Shown: positions 1 to 11,173 of the stretch, in pieces
Numbering within the stretch: the stretch's first letter is position 1
Layout of the letters: each line of letters starts with the position of its first letter
NCBI RefSeq assembly: GCF_000003815.2
Contig: NC_049989.1
Coordinates: 13,543,764 to 13,607,763, forward strand
DNA: 64,000 nt
DNA from: Branchiostoma floridae
Lineage: Eukaryota; Chordata; Leptocardii; Amphioxiformes; Branchiostomatidae
Direction: 5' to 3'
Made by a program: the position numbers and the translations under genes
Notes under the pieces: model-generated
The model's database searches: none
Seen by the model: only the letters and a program-made list of their open reading frames with translations
Told to the model about the DNA's origin: nothing

Positions 1-912
1 AGGTTAAATGGAGGTTCTGTGTTTTAGGAAAGCCACGCTGCAAGCATGTTAAAAAATTAAAAAAAAAAAACACCACACTTTTTGAGAAGTGTAGGAATTC
101 TTGCCAGTATGAGTGGATCAAACCTGTCTGGATATCTAAGGGGCATCTGTAGCAGAAGCTGCTACTCATTTCCACCTGAGTCAAGTAAGGAAATTGTTGT
201 AAATTGCCCATCCAAGGGCATAACAATTGGGACTCACTAGGGATTTGAACTCATACATGTACCTCCATGATCACCATGCCACATGTAAGACACCAGAGTC
301 CAGAGTCTCACATAAAGCTGCCCAAATATGGTAATAAAAGCTTTTGCTGATCTGCAATAGCCTTGACCCATTGCCAAATTCTGTCAGTTTGATTTTGAAA
401 TTTAGCTGTATTTGTCAAAGTGTATCTTAGTGTCGAAACATATCTTATCAAACACTATCAAACACTCATATAGTAAGGTTCTTTTAGCACAACCAGAAAA
501 TAACTTACTTCCGACGTTTCGGTGTCTGTCAGACACCATCATCAGGGTGGAATGACGGGAACTACTTCTTGCTGCTACTATATGAATAATTGCCAACCTG
601 ATGAAGTTATTCACGGACTATCAAACACTGTATATTGCTTCTTTGTGCTTTTTAATTATGACTGACAGATATGTTGTTCCAAATTTTCTGATATTTAAAA
701 AAAAATCAGAAGTGAAAGATACAGGAACCTTTGCACAAGTTGTAAATGGAGGCATTTTTTCTCTCTATGTAATTTTCATATGACAAGTTACTGATGATGC
801 CACTTCTTTACATCCAAGAACATACATTTACATGTGTACATCCATGAAATTCAATGTAAATGTACAGTTTTCCATTTCTCTTCTCTGACTCCCTGCTGTT
901 CTCTCCCCACAG
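1..912. other. Intron upstream of first visible TBC1D10 exon, with repeats
   Basis: No coding exon is visible here; upstream exons of the TBC gene must lie left of the window. Bases 1-45 carry a repeat core (TTAAATGGAGGT followed by a TGTGTTT stretch) that recurs near 33820 and, inverted, near 15455 and 63650. Bases 150-300 look like a SINE on the minus strand. Bases 510-548 carry the motif GACGTTTCGGTGTCTGTCAG, probably part of an interspersed repeat. Confidence 0.5.
150..300 (-). mobile_element. tRNA-derived SINE fragment (old copy)
   Basis: Read on the minus strand, a pol III box-B-like motif (GAGTTCAAATCCCTAG) is followed by a body motif (CCCTTGGATGGGCAATTTAC). The same order, box B then CCTTGG...GCACTTCAC, recurs at 8300-8520, so the two look like diverged members of one SINE family. 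No clear A box or target duplication is seen. Confidence 0.45.
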
Positions 913-3900
913 ACAACAGGACCTGTACAGAATACTGAAGGCTTACAGCATTTACAACCCAGTAGACGGATACTGTCAGGTACATGCACAAGTTATCACG
1001 TCTAGACGTCTAAAGCGTCTGCATGCTAATTACATCTCAATCAATGTTGCTGTCATGAAGTTGAGATTTTTTTTGATGGATGAGGTGAAACTTTTTCCAT
1101 CCCAAGTTGGCAACTATTAAATTTCCATCCCAGGATGGAGGGATTGCTGCTAGAGACTTTCCTGGGTATAACTGTTAAGCTCTTGTCACATATCGCAGTG
1201 TCCTGACCCGACATTCTCCAGGCCTGGATATTTAGGGTCATCTGTGGTTTGGAGTTGGCAAGCTAGTTGCCCGTGCACTAATTGTTGAAAGTCATCTGTG
1301 CCAGCTGATTATGAATTTGCAAAAATCAAAGTAAGGAAAGTCACATTCTGCCTGGATGTGATGAGAGTGGATTCTGGCCTGATTCCAACCCAGTACCAAC
1401 CTTGATTGGGTATAGTGGTCAGAAGCAAAGTCATGGGAATGAAGGTCCTAAATATGTGACAGGGCCTTTGGGTGTAACTGTAAATCATCGTTGAGTACTC
1501 AGTATTTAATTGTTGTGACAGAAAGACAGTTTCTGATACAGAAGAATTTGTTTTTCTTTAGGCCCAGGCACCGGTGGCAGCTGTCCTGCTCATGCACATG
1601 CCTGCAGAAGTAAGTACATGTAGTCTACTGTAGTCTACTGGTTACTGTAAGCAAAGTAAAAGGAAACAACAAGTCTTTCACACTCATTCACTCACTCACT
1701 CTCCGGTTTAACGTCTGTTGTTCCCTGTCCTGTGGGCGTTAGACGTGCTTGGAAAATAGCATATGGAAAATGTTTAACTGCAAAAACATGAACGGGCAGG
1801 CCCAAAACACCTGAATTAGTAGCCTCTTCCATTGACCCATGACCTGGAATGTCTGTCATGTCTGATAGATGACTAGTTCCACCACCTCTGAACTCTACTC
1901 CCTGTCACTCATGTACATGTACCATTGCAGTGACATTTCTTTCCACTCACTTCCTGCCATTCTACTGAAAGTGTATTCAGATAACTGCTGACACTCAAGA
2001 ATGCAAACATCCAGACACATTCTGAAAACAAACCTCCATACTTGCAGGCGATAAAATGTCTGAATTAAGAATGGCAGCACCTACAGTGTAGACTCTTTAT
2101 TACAAATTCAATACAAACTGTCTAGACACTATATAATACAGGCATCCACATGAGCTGTAGATTTGTTTGAACCAATGCTCGTGTTGCTCGTAACGTTTCC
2201 TTTATTGTGTTCATTATAGATGTTTATTCTAGATATTGATTATCTCAGCATTCACAGACCCACCAAGATGCCCAGACTGTTGCAATATCTTTACAACCTC
2301 ATGAAAAATTCAAGACAAGTCCAGGAAATTGTAACATAATTACGTTGCGCAGGTTATGACATGCCTTGTGTTGTTTTACAGCAAGCTTTCTGGGCTCTTG
2401 TTGCCATCTGCGAAAAGTACATGAGTGGGTACTACAGTTCAGGACTGGTAAGTGAACAAGACTTCTGCCTTTCATAGCTGAATGAAAAATCATCTGTATC
2501 TGGAGATATATAATTATGTATTTTTCTTAGGGCATCATAACCATAGGCATGTTCGGCTACTCTCCAAGCAGAGGTTAGGCTCCGGCTGTTTTTTTAAACG
2601 TTTTTTTAGTCATTTTTATCGGGCTTTCTATTTTGTATTTCATCTTGCTGTGTCAAAACCTGGCTGGCGTATTTCAAGAAAAATGACAAAATAGAAAGCC
2701 CGATAAAAACGACTAAAAAAACGTTGAAAAACAGCCAGAGCCTAACTCTGCTTGGACAGTATGTTTGGCAGGGTACCCCCAAAAAGTCACCAGCAAATGA
2801 AAGTGATGTTGTTTGTTTTTCGAATTTTTGTTGTGGTTGAAGTTTTGTTAAAGACACAATACTTGATCATCACCTGTATAGTACTATGTCTGAATGTTTT
2901 TTAAGTGTTTGTTGGAGATAAGAGGGGTTTTTGTTACGTTCAAAATTTTTTTAATCGGTCAACTTTTCCTCCTGGCTACCTAACCCTGGCCTGTAACGAC
3001 ATGTGCATGTCTTCGAAAATTGGTAGACTAACAGCTACTGTACATGTACTTCAGTGTGCTAAGGTTAAGGAAATTTCAGAATAAAGCACAGGAGATAAAA
3101 ATACAAAGTCTTGGATACTTTTACTCTCCTTCAGTATAACATTAATTTAGAGTCAACTAAATTGTGTACTTTCACATGGGTGCCTAAGAATTTGCATGAA
3201 CCCTATAAGATTCGTATGAACATTATGTGATACGCATGAAGCTCTATGTGAAAACACACAAACCTTATGAAAATCACTCAAATCACTTTGCGAAAACGTA
3301 TGGACCTTATGTGATTTGCATTAATCACTATGTGACAGACATGAACCTTGTGCGATTAGCACTAACCTTATGCTAAACCGGCTGACCACCACTGGGTCAC
3401 ATGTCATTCGCATAAGGTTCGTGCAAATCGCATAAGGTTCACGTGTGTCACTTTGTGATTCGTGCAAATCACATAAGGTTTGTACATTTTCGCATAATGA
3501 TTCGTGTGATTTTCATAAGGCTTTAATTTCAATTTCGTATAGAGATTCGTGCGCATCACAAAATGTTCGTACGAATCTCATAGGGTTCATGCAAATGCTT
3601 AGGTACCCCTGTTTCAGGACATCCAGAGTCTGAAACATCTCTGACAATGCACGGACTGTCATGTTGGTGTAAGGATCATTTTTACACCATTAGAAGATGA
3701 CACCATGTTTGTCCCTGCCTTACAGGAAGCGGTGCAAATAGACGGAATGGTGCTTAACGGTCTGCTGAAGAAAGCGGTGCCCAACGCTTACAAACACTTG
3801 GTACGTACACGTATGGTTGTAGATGTGAACCTTTGGGAAATTTGTTGTGATTAGGCGTGTACAGAAAATCCAGGTCCGGTTCAGGTCCAGAGGATCAGGT

Positions 3901-6900
3901 CCAGGTTTGGACCTGAACCTTCACCTGATTCAGTACGTGAGTGAATGGATGATACTCAAAACAATTGTCCATTTTGCAACAAAGAAATCTGTTTTGTGGA
4001 GTATTGGACTCTGACAAGGCTAACTGCCTCTGTACTATTGACAGTAAAACTTAGAAATGTCTAGTTGACTATAGACTCTACTTCGCTCTTGTTATTTACC
4101 TCGACCGGTAAGCCCCAAAAGTGAATGCCTGATCATATAATCCGATGTTTTTTAGGTCCGGTTTTTCTGAACTGGTCCAATAAGAAAAAACGGTTTTACC
4201 CACCCCTAGTTGTGATTATGGTTCACCTCACAAATCCCACAGATTTGCAGAAAGAGTTACATTATATTATTTTAAGAGAAGTTGTGAATGCTAACAAAAG
4301 CAGTACCCAAAACCTTCATGTACAAAAACTTTGTATGAAAATGTATGGTTACTGAAAGCTAATAGAAAAATTGTTGAAAACTTTGCATATCTTAAAGTTC
4401 TCCAGAATGCAGCAAAATTGTTGTTGTTGTTGTTGTGTTAAAAGATGGCACTGTGTCTGCTAAAGCATGTACGTGTAAAGTTAAAATGTATAAGTCATTT
4501 TAACTTTAACTTGAAAGCTATAAACTAAAAGCTAAAACTAAAAGTTGTTGTGATATTTCTTCATCTTTTCAAATCTTTAAACATAGTCTATAATAGTTTA
4601 CAAACGGTTAGTATGGCCCTACAGATGGAAGCAGTCAGCAGTGCTTACAACAGCTCGATACATACTCTTTCATAAAGTTGAAAAAAAAAATCTGACAGTA
4701 AGTCTGGTACATGTACCCACTTGTGGCCTTGCGTTCACAATTGATGATGTATGTTTCTCAAATCAACTTAAGCTCACAGAAAGTATGGTGAATCATTTAG
4801 TGGAAACCTTCCAGGTACAGTGTAGTCAGGATTGGGAACAGGGGAGCAATGACTGTAGTGGACTGACATCAATATAGGCTGGAGTTGCCAAATCATTCCC
4901 TCCAGGAGACATATAAACATAATGTTTTAACACCTGCAAAAGCAGTTAGGCCATGTTGATTTGAATAAATGGATGACATCTGCACGCGCATCAGTTTTAG
5001 TCCGTTTTCAAACTAGAAAAAAAGTTTTCACCAATGCTTTGAATCATACAAAGCAGCAAAAGAGCAAATCATCATCATCATCGGTCGATGTGATCACACA
5101 TTTTCGCACATGTTTACACACGACGGGGTTATACCACCCCTTACGGGGTGACATACCCTTTCGCTGGTTAATTACAAGACGGGGATGCGCCAGGTCTCCT
5201 GCAAATAAATGCCGTAGATTAAAAGAATTATATGTATTAGAAAACATATGCTAATGTCAACGTCAATTCCATGCAAAGAAGCCTGTGAAAGCAATAATGA
5301 AGAATCTATTGTCCAGTATTCAATGTTTGTCATTGTTCCACTTTCCAGACCACTTAGATTTCATAATGAAGGCAACTACTTTTGGGGTCAAACTTTTTTT
5401 TATTTGCACGCTCGCATCAGTTTTGGGGTTCCCAGAGGATGTCATCCATATGTAGTCAAATCGACATGGCCTTACCAATCTTTTGTGACGTTGTTGTTTG
5501 TTTTCTGGTCCTGTTGCAGAACAAGCTGAAGGTTGAGCCGATCCTGTACATGACGGAGTGGTTCATGTGTCTGTTCTCACGCACACTGCCGTGGAGCTCT
5601 GTACTCAGGGTCTGGGACATGTTCCTGTGTGAAGGTTGGTTTTACATACTGTAGATCTTTAGCCATTCATGTGTCTGTTCTCACGCACACTGCCGTGGAG
5701 CTCTGTACTCAGGGTCTGGGACATGTTCCTGTGTGAAGGTTGGTTTTACATACTGTAGATCTTTAGCCATTCATGTGTCTGTTCTCTCGCACACTGCCGT
5801 GGAGCTCTGTACTCAGGGTCTGGGACATGTTCCTGTGTGAAGGTTGGTTTTACATACTGTAGATCTTTAGCCATTCATGTGTCTGTTCTCACGCACACTG
5901 CCGTGGAGCTCTGTACTCAGGGTCTGGGACATGTTCCTGTGTGAAGGTTGGTTTTACATACTGTAGATCTTAAGCCATTCATGTGTCTGTTCTCACGCAC
6001 ACTGGAGCTCTGTACTCAGGGTCTGGGACATGTTCCTGTGTGAAGGTTGTTTTACATACTGTAGATCTTTAGCCATTCATGTGTCTGTTCTCACACACAC
6101 TACCGTGGAGCTCTGTACTCAGGGTCTGGGACATGTTCCTGTGTGAAGGTGGGTTTTACATACTGTAGATCTTTAGCCATTCATGTGTCTGTTCTCACGC
6201 ACACTGCCGTGGAGCTCTGTACTCAGGGTCTGGGACATGTTCCTGTGTGAAGGTTGGTTTTACATACTGTAGATCTTTAGCCATTCATGTGTCTGTTCTC
6301 ACGCACACTGCCGTGGAGCTCTGTACTCAGGGTCTGGGACATGTTCCTGTGTGAAGGTTGGTTTTACATACTGTAGATCTTTAGCCATTCATGTGTCTGT
6401 TCTCACACACACTGCCATGGAGCTCTGTACTCAGGGTCTGGGACATGTTCCTGTGTGAAGGTTGGTTTTACATACTGTAGATCTTTAGCCATTCATGTGT
6501 CTGTTCTCACGCACACTGCCGTGGAGCTCTGTACTCAGGGTCTGGGACATGTTCCTGTGTGAAGGTTGGTTGGTTTTACATAACCAGTACTGTAGATCTT
6601 CAGCCATTCATGTGTCTGTTCTCTCGCACACTGCCGTGGAGCTCTGTACTCAGGGTCTGGGACATGTTCCTGTGTGAAGGTTGGTTTTACATACTGTAGA
6701 TCTTTAGCCATTCATGTGTCTGTTCTCACACACACTGCCGTGGAGCTCTGTACTCAGGGTCTGGGACATGTTCCTGTGTGAAGGTTGGTTGGTTTTACAT
6801 AACCAGTAGACCTTTAGGCGTAAAGACACTAGTTTTATACAGTACATACAATGTGCGTGTGACCAGCCATCCTCAATAATTTCATCAGGTGGGTACCTTC

Positions 6901-9900
6901 AGTTTGCCTTTGTGCCTGGCAGAGGCACCACCGATGCCATCTTCATTGTGCGCCAGCTGCAAGAGAAGTTCATAGCCGCTAACAAACCTCTGTACTTCGC
7001 CTTTGTCGATCTGGAGAAGGCCTTTGATCGAGTTCCCAGAAGGGTGCTTGGGTGGGCACTGAGAAGTCTTGGTGTTGAGGAGTGGGCCGTGAGGGTGATC
7101 CAGGCCATGTACGCAAATGCCAGGAGCCGTGTGCGAGTGAACGGACAGTACAGCGAGGAGTTCGGCGTTGGTGTTGGCGTTCACCAGGGGTCTGTCCTCA
7201 GTCCCCTGCTGTTCATCCTCATTTTGGAAGCTCTGTCTCGTGAATTCCGCACTGGAGTCCCCTGGGAGCTCCTGTACGCAGACGACCTGGTGATCATCGC
7301 AGACACCCTGGAAGAATGCATCGCTAGACTGAAGGCATGGAAGTCGGGCATGGAACGCAAAGGCCTGCGGGTTAACATGGGGAAGACAAAGATCATGATT
7401 TCTGGTCAAGGACTGAACAAACTGAAGGAAACTGGATATTTCCCGTGTGCTGTATGCCGTTCCGGGGTGGGTGCTAACTCCATCCAGTGTACAGTTTGTA
7501 ACTTCTGGGTCCACAAGAGATGCTGTGGCATAAGAGGGAGTCTGCTAGCTGTTCAGAACTACACATGTCCGAGGTGTCGAGGGGAAGCTAGGCCACTGGA
7601 TGGCCGCCCTACAACACAAGTCACTGTGGATGAAGTGGTCCTGGACGTGGAAGCCAGCTTCTGTTACCTTGGGGACATGCTCTGTGCTGGTGGCGGATGT
7701 GAGCTTGCAGTCACCACCAGATTCTGCGTTGCCTGGGGTAAATTCAAGAAAATGCCCATCCTTACTTCCAGGCACCTACCCTTTAAAACCCGTGGCAAGG
7801 TGTTTGACTCCTGTGTACATGCAGCCATGCTTCATGGGAGTGAAACCTGGGCACCTACCACCTCGGATCTACAGCGGTTGCGCCGCAATGACCGTGCCAT
7901 GATCAGATGGATTTGTGGCATCAAACCCCGGGATGAGACCCCTTCATCTAGCTTACTTGATAAACTTGGTATTCTGGACATCATCTCAGTGCTGCAGTCC
8001 CGCCGTCTTAGATGGTTTGGGCACGTTGAAAGATCTAGTGACTGCATCAATAAGATCACCAAACTGAAAGTATCTGGCAACAGAGGTCGTGGTAGACCTA
8101 GAAAAACCTGGAGGGACTGTGTCAGCAGGGACTTGAAGGAGTGCGGTCTGACAGGGGTCGACCCACTGGACAGAGCCAAATGGAAGCGGAGTGTGAAGAC
8201 TGGCCGACTGCTGTATACCCCTGCGTCAGGGAACCCAGCAGCAGTATAATCTAACCATGGATAGTGAGTGAGTGAGTGAGTGTACACAGGGCTGTCACAA
8301 GCTTGAAATCTTTTTCCGTCCCACCTGTTTGTGAGCTCATTTTTGTTGTTAAATCTGTCATTTTAAGCTTATGAAAGATTTGTGAAGTGCCTTTCCCAAG
8401 GACACAATGGTGGGAGCTGCTAGGATTTGAACCCAGAACCTTCCAAATTGTCCTCAGTCTGAATTGTCTTACAACGTTTCCTATTGGACATCTGAAATTG
8501 TCTTCATTCATAGTTAGAGTATAAAAGACCTGTTTCTTCCAGATCACCAGAACCTTAAATTTTGAAATTAACAACTCTAACCATGAGCCCACCTTACCAT
8601 TCAGGTGTTTCTCTCCTCAGGTGTGAAGATCATCTTTAAGGTGGCGATTGTCCTGCTGAAGAACACGCTGGGCCAGCCCGCGGTACTGCGGGAGTGTCCG
8701 GGGCTGTACGAGACCATGGAGAAACTCCGCAACATTCCACCCGAGGTCATGAAGGAAGAATACCTCAGCAGAGAGGTGAGCTACATAGTTTTCGTTACCT
8801 TTGTTAAAATGGAGGTACAGTCAAACCTGCCCAAGTGACCACCTCTTCTTAGCGACCACCTGGCCATTACGGCAACTTTTTCTCGGTCCCGAAAATTTTC
8901 CCCATTGACGTAAGCATAAAGTGACCTCTTCACAACGACCACCTGGCCAACGCGACCGCCAAAAGTTGGGACCGCACAGGACCAAATCCCTGCCCATAAC
9001 AACCGCGTCATTTTCAAACCTGAGGTGTCATCGATTTCCGATGATAATTAGCGCAATTTTTTGCCGAAATCGTCCAGTTTGTGTCGGATTTTGACTGCCA
9101 TTGCAATGTTATGTTCAAAATAAGGATGTCGGCGGATGCACATGCATGTGCTTGCTATTTGCCATTAAACACAATGGAAAACATTTAAACTTTGCATCGG
9201 GCATGTGATTCAATGCTCTTCTAACCGACCACCTGGCCAAATTGACCGTTTTTTTCCGGTCCCCCGAGTGGTCGACTTGGGCAGGTTTGACTGTATTGTT
9301 TTCGGTTTGTATGTCTTGATGTGTTCACAAGTTTGTTCCTGCTGGCCCGAATCCAAATTTGTTCTTGGGCAGAGTTCAAAGTTGTTTTGTGGGGTTTTGA
9401 ATGATATTTGTAAAAGTTAAACGTGGCATTATGTCAATGAATGTTAGACATCCAGAAAATAAGATGAGCCAAAAAGCAGTTACTCAAGCAACTGGATATG
9501 ATTTTGGAAATGGATTTTGGCATTGTTACACACCATTGTATTCTGGATCTGCTTGGGATAGTTGTCTTGGTCAACTAAAAGTTCTCATGTGATGAAAAAT
9601 AAAGCCAACATCACCAAACATGTGATGAAATTAGAGCTTGTTGCATTCAATCCGGTTTCTTTTCATTAAAAGTAACAACAACAAACACAACTGTATATAT
9701 ATATATAAGTAAATAAATATACATTGCATGCAGTTTTCCAAATGTAAAAGTGGAAATTTTTCCAGCATAATTAGGCAGTCATAGTCAGAATTGATACTGT
9801 GATTCCTGATTTTTTCAATGTACTTTTATGTTCACGGTTTTCGCGGTGATGACTGTAACATGAACTTATCATTACTGATAACAAATAATATATAACTTAT

Positions 9901-11173
9901 TATAAGACTTTTTGATGCCCACCTGCCACCACAGTGAACATTTAGTTCCGAGAACAAGTTAAATTTTCTCAGACCGTGAAAGTTTGGTACCAAAAAGACA
10001 ATAGTGAATTACAGTAGCATATATTTCATAATTGTTTTTTTCTTGATTCTACAGATAGTTGAGTTGAAGCTTGGTGAGCAGGATCTAGCGCGGGAGCACA
10101 ACATACAACTGGAGAAGTGGAGGGCGATGCATCCGAACGACTCCCTCCCGCGGTCGCGAGCCAAGGCTGCCAAACAGAACGGCAGAGGTCCAGATGGTCT
10201 TGACAACGACAGTGAAACGCAGTCCCAGAGAACTGAGAGCGAGTTCGGTAGAAATGAGGAAGGGGCGATCGGAGGGAGTGAGCAAAATGGCACTCTTGAA
10301 AAAGACTCCAAAAAGGACAAGAAGAAAAAGAAGGACAGTAAAAAGAACAAGAAAGGTGGAAACGAGGACGCAGATTCTGTTTCTACTGTGTCGCTTCCTG
10401 AGGAGGGTTGGAAAGGAAAGTGGAAAAAGGACAGCAAAAAGGAGAAGGATGAGGCAGAACCTGAAGACGGGAGAATAGCAGCTGAAGAAGAAGAAAGACT
10501 CCAAGAAGATGAGAAGTCAAACTCTAAGAAAGATAAAAAGAAGGACAAGAAGGAAAAGAAGAGTAAGAAAGATGAAGAAGTTGTGTCGATAAATGAGGAG
10601 ACACCAGTCCCACAGGACACTCAAACAGTGGAAGATGGGACTGCCTCCTTTAAGAAGAAGAAAGATAAGAAAGAAAAGAAACTTAAGAAAGATGCAGACT
10701 CCTTGTCACAGGAGGATCAAGGTTCAGAAGGTGGGAGGTTTTCCCTGAGGAAGAAGAAAGATAAGAAGGCGAAGAAAGGTAAGAAAGACGAAGACTCTGA
10801 TTCGAGAAGTGGTATGTCGCCGACTCACCAGGAAAAACAAGACACAGAGGGCGGAAGGTTTTCTTTGAGAAAGAAGAAGGACAAGAAAGATAAGAAAGCA
10901 GAAGACACTGACTCAAGAAGTGAAGCCTCATCCATACCACCAGAAACTGTACAGGAGGGCAGATTCTCTCTGAAAAAGAAGAAAAGCACAAAGGAAAAGA
11001 AAGGAAAGAAGGAAGAAGACACGGACTCCAGAAGCAGAGCGTCTCCTGTTCCGTCCGAAGACCAGGTTCTTGAAGACGGTAAATTCTCTCTCAAAGGGAA
11101 GAAGAAAGAGAAGAAAAGGCGATGGAGCAAAAAAGACAAGGAGTCGCAAGAATCGGGCGACCACTTGAGCTAG
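913..11173 (+). CDS. TBC1D10: TBC1D10/EPI64-like Rab GTPase-activating protein, 3' part of gene
   Basis: Seven exons are visible: 913-979, 1562-1609, 2382-2447, 3726-3800, 5520-5634, 8621-8775 and 10055-11173. All have GT-AG borders and continuous phase. They encode the C-terminal half of a TBC domain, including the glutamine-finger motif GYCQ, then [26 protein letters not shown] and [15 protein letters not shown]. This order and wording match the TBC1D10 (EPI64) subgroup, which stimulates GTP hydrolysis on Rab proteins at membranes. The arginine-finger exon and the N-terminus lie left of the window. About 547 residues are visible, of which the last 373 come from one lysine-rich exon. The gene ends in ...SGDHLS, so the C-terminal DTYL PDZ ligand of vertebrate EPI64 is not present in this exon. 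The large intron 5635-8620 holds a 104-bp tandem array and a LINE. The subgroup call rests on remembered family sequence, not a search; A, B or C paralogue cannot be told apart. Confidence 0.88.
2562..2756. mobile_element. Foldback MITE in TBC1D10 intron
   Basis: Two arms of about 80 bp are near-perfect reverse complements (left from CTCCAAGCAGAGGTTAGGCT, right ending CTAACTCTGCTTGGA). A short unpaired centre separates them. The tip CTCCAAGCAGA is shared with the element at 21844-21995. No open frame for a transposase. Confidence 0.75.
3178..3608. mobile_element. Foldback element made of degenerate CATAAGGTTCGTGCAAAT-type units
   Basis: The ends are inverted copies: left GTGCCTAAGAATTTGCATGA, right CATGCAAATGCTTAGGTACC. 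The whole interior is built from short alternating motifs (CATAAGGTTCGTGCAAATC, GCATGAACCTTATG and so on), so both arms are internally repetitive. It sits in a TBC1D10 intron. A non-autonomous DNA element is likely. Confidence 0.65.
4948..5472. mobile_element. TIR element with AGGCCATGTTGATTTGA ends (copy 1)
   Basis: The left end AGGCCATGTTGATTTGAATA and the right end, read inverted, AAGGCCATGTCGATTTGACT form terminal inverted repeats. The same ends, and internal sequence such as CATTATGAAATCTAAGTGGTC, recur at 48450-48918. A second repeat (5070-5205) is nested inside. The element ends about 48 bp before a TBC1D10 exon. Confidence 0.65.
5070..5205 (+). repeat. Interspersed repeat, CGACGGGGTTATACC family (copy 1)
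   Basis: A CATCATCATC run is followed by a GGTCGATGTGATC motif, then CGACGGGGTTATACCACCCC, TTACGGGGTGACATACCCTT and ACAAGACGGGGATGCGCCAG. The same ordered motifs occur at 32325-32550, and inverted pieces at 33870-33965. No coding capacity; probably a SINE or the tail of a LINE. Confidence 0.6.
5561..6812 (+). repeat. Tandem array of 104-bp units copied from a TBC1D10 exon and its donor site
   Basis: Twelve copies (first TTCATG at 5562, then 5666, 5770, 5874, 5978, 6076, 6180, 6284, 6388, 6492, 6607, 6711) repeat with period 104 bp; one copy is 98 and one 115 bp. The first copy is the real exon's last 74 bp plus the first 30 bp of the intron. Every later copy keeps most of the exon text and the donor GAAG|GTTGGT (one has GTGGGT). 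104 is not a multiple of 3, so the copies cannot be read through in frame. Copies are nearly identical, so the array is young or homogenised. Confidence 0.95.
6891..8282 (+). mobile_element. 5'-truncated non-LTR retrotransposon with reverse transcriptase and PHD-like finger
   Basis: An uninterrupted frame to 8249 starts abruptly inside the RT domain at a [18 protein letters not shown]-type motif. It carries the catalytic YADD at about 7276-7287 and the [10 protein letters not shown] motif. After the RT comes a C-x2-C...H-x2-C...C-x2-C finger at about 7447-7584 that resembles a PHD or RING-like zinc finger. A basic tail with [15 protein letters not shown] follows. The 3' end is a (GTGA)n microsatellite at 8264-8282, typical of RTE-like and CR1-like tails. 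The endonuclease part is missing (5' truncation). It lies sense-oriented in a TBC1D10 intron. The frame is intact, so insertion may be fairly recent. Clade assignment is uncertain. Confidence 0.9.
8300..8520 (-). mobile_element. tRNA-derived SINE, directly after the LINE tail
   Basis: Minus strand: a box-B motif GGTTCTGGGTTCAAATCCTA, then CCATTGTGTCCTTGGGAAAG and GCACTTCAC, a body motif common to many metazoan tRNA SINEs. The A box is degenerate. The 150-300 region is a more diverged relative. Confidence 0.6.
8816..9295. mobile_element. TA-flanked MITE, CAGTCAAACCTG ends, 480 bp
   Basis: The ends are inverted copies: left TACAGTCAAACCTGCCCAAG, right CTTGGGCAGGTTTGACTGTA. Subterminal GACCACCTGGCCAA motifs are repeated inside. 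The TA at each border fits a Tc1/mariner or pogo-type target site. It begins about 40 bp after a TBC1D10 donor site. A related element lies at 34751-34932. Confidence 0.8.
10055..11173 (+). CDS. TBC1D10: Last exon of TBC1D10-like gene: lysine-rich repeat tail
   Basis: This single 1119-bp exon starts after an acceptor (TTCTACAG) and opens with the end of the TBC-flanking region ([14 protein letters not shown]). It then becomes strongly charged: blocks of K/E/D with a recurring unit in which F-S-L (once F-K) is followed by K/R-rich KKKDKK or similar, then an acidic D-x-D-S-R-S stretch and a proline. At least four such units lie in about 200 residues. The F-S-L-[KR]-K-K-K pattern resembles the phospholipid- and calmodulin-binding effector region of MARCKS proteins, which would suit a membrane-bound Rab GAP; this is inference. 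A stop is at 11171-11173. Confidence 0.85.
   Translation: MVELKLGEQDLAREHNIQLEKWRAMHPNDSLPRSRAKAAKQNGRGPDGLDNDSETQSQRTESEFGRNEEGAIGGSEQNGTLEKDSKKDKKKKKDSKKNKKGGNEDADSVSTVSLPEEGWKGKWKKDSKKEKDEAEPEDGRIAAEEEERLQEDEKSNSKKDKKKDKKEKKSKKDEEVVSINEETPVPQDTQTVEDGTASFKKKKDKKEKKLKKDADSLSQEDQGSEGGRFSLRKKKDKKAKKGKKDEDSDSRSGMSPTHQEKQDTEGGRFSLRKKKDKKDKKAEDTDSRSEASSIPPETVQEGRFSLKKKKSTKEKKGKKEEDTDSRSRASPVPSEDQVLEDGKFSLKGKKKEKKRRWSKKDKESQESGDHLS

Noticed and set aside
3445-3633. CRISPR-like or satellite array of CATAAGGTTCGTGCAAATC motifs
   Set aside because: Spacing is irregular and the whole block is one foldback element; the genome is eukaryotic.
10009-10620. Minus-strand frames opposite the TBC1D10 last exon (203, 139, 104 codons, FFFLLSF-rich)
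   Set aside because: Antisense shadows of lysine-rich AAG/AAA codons.
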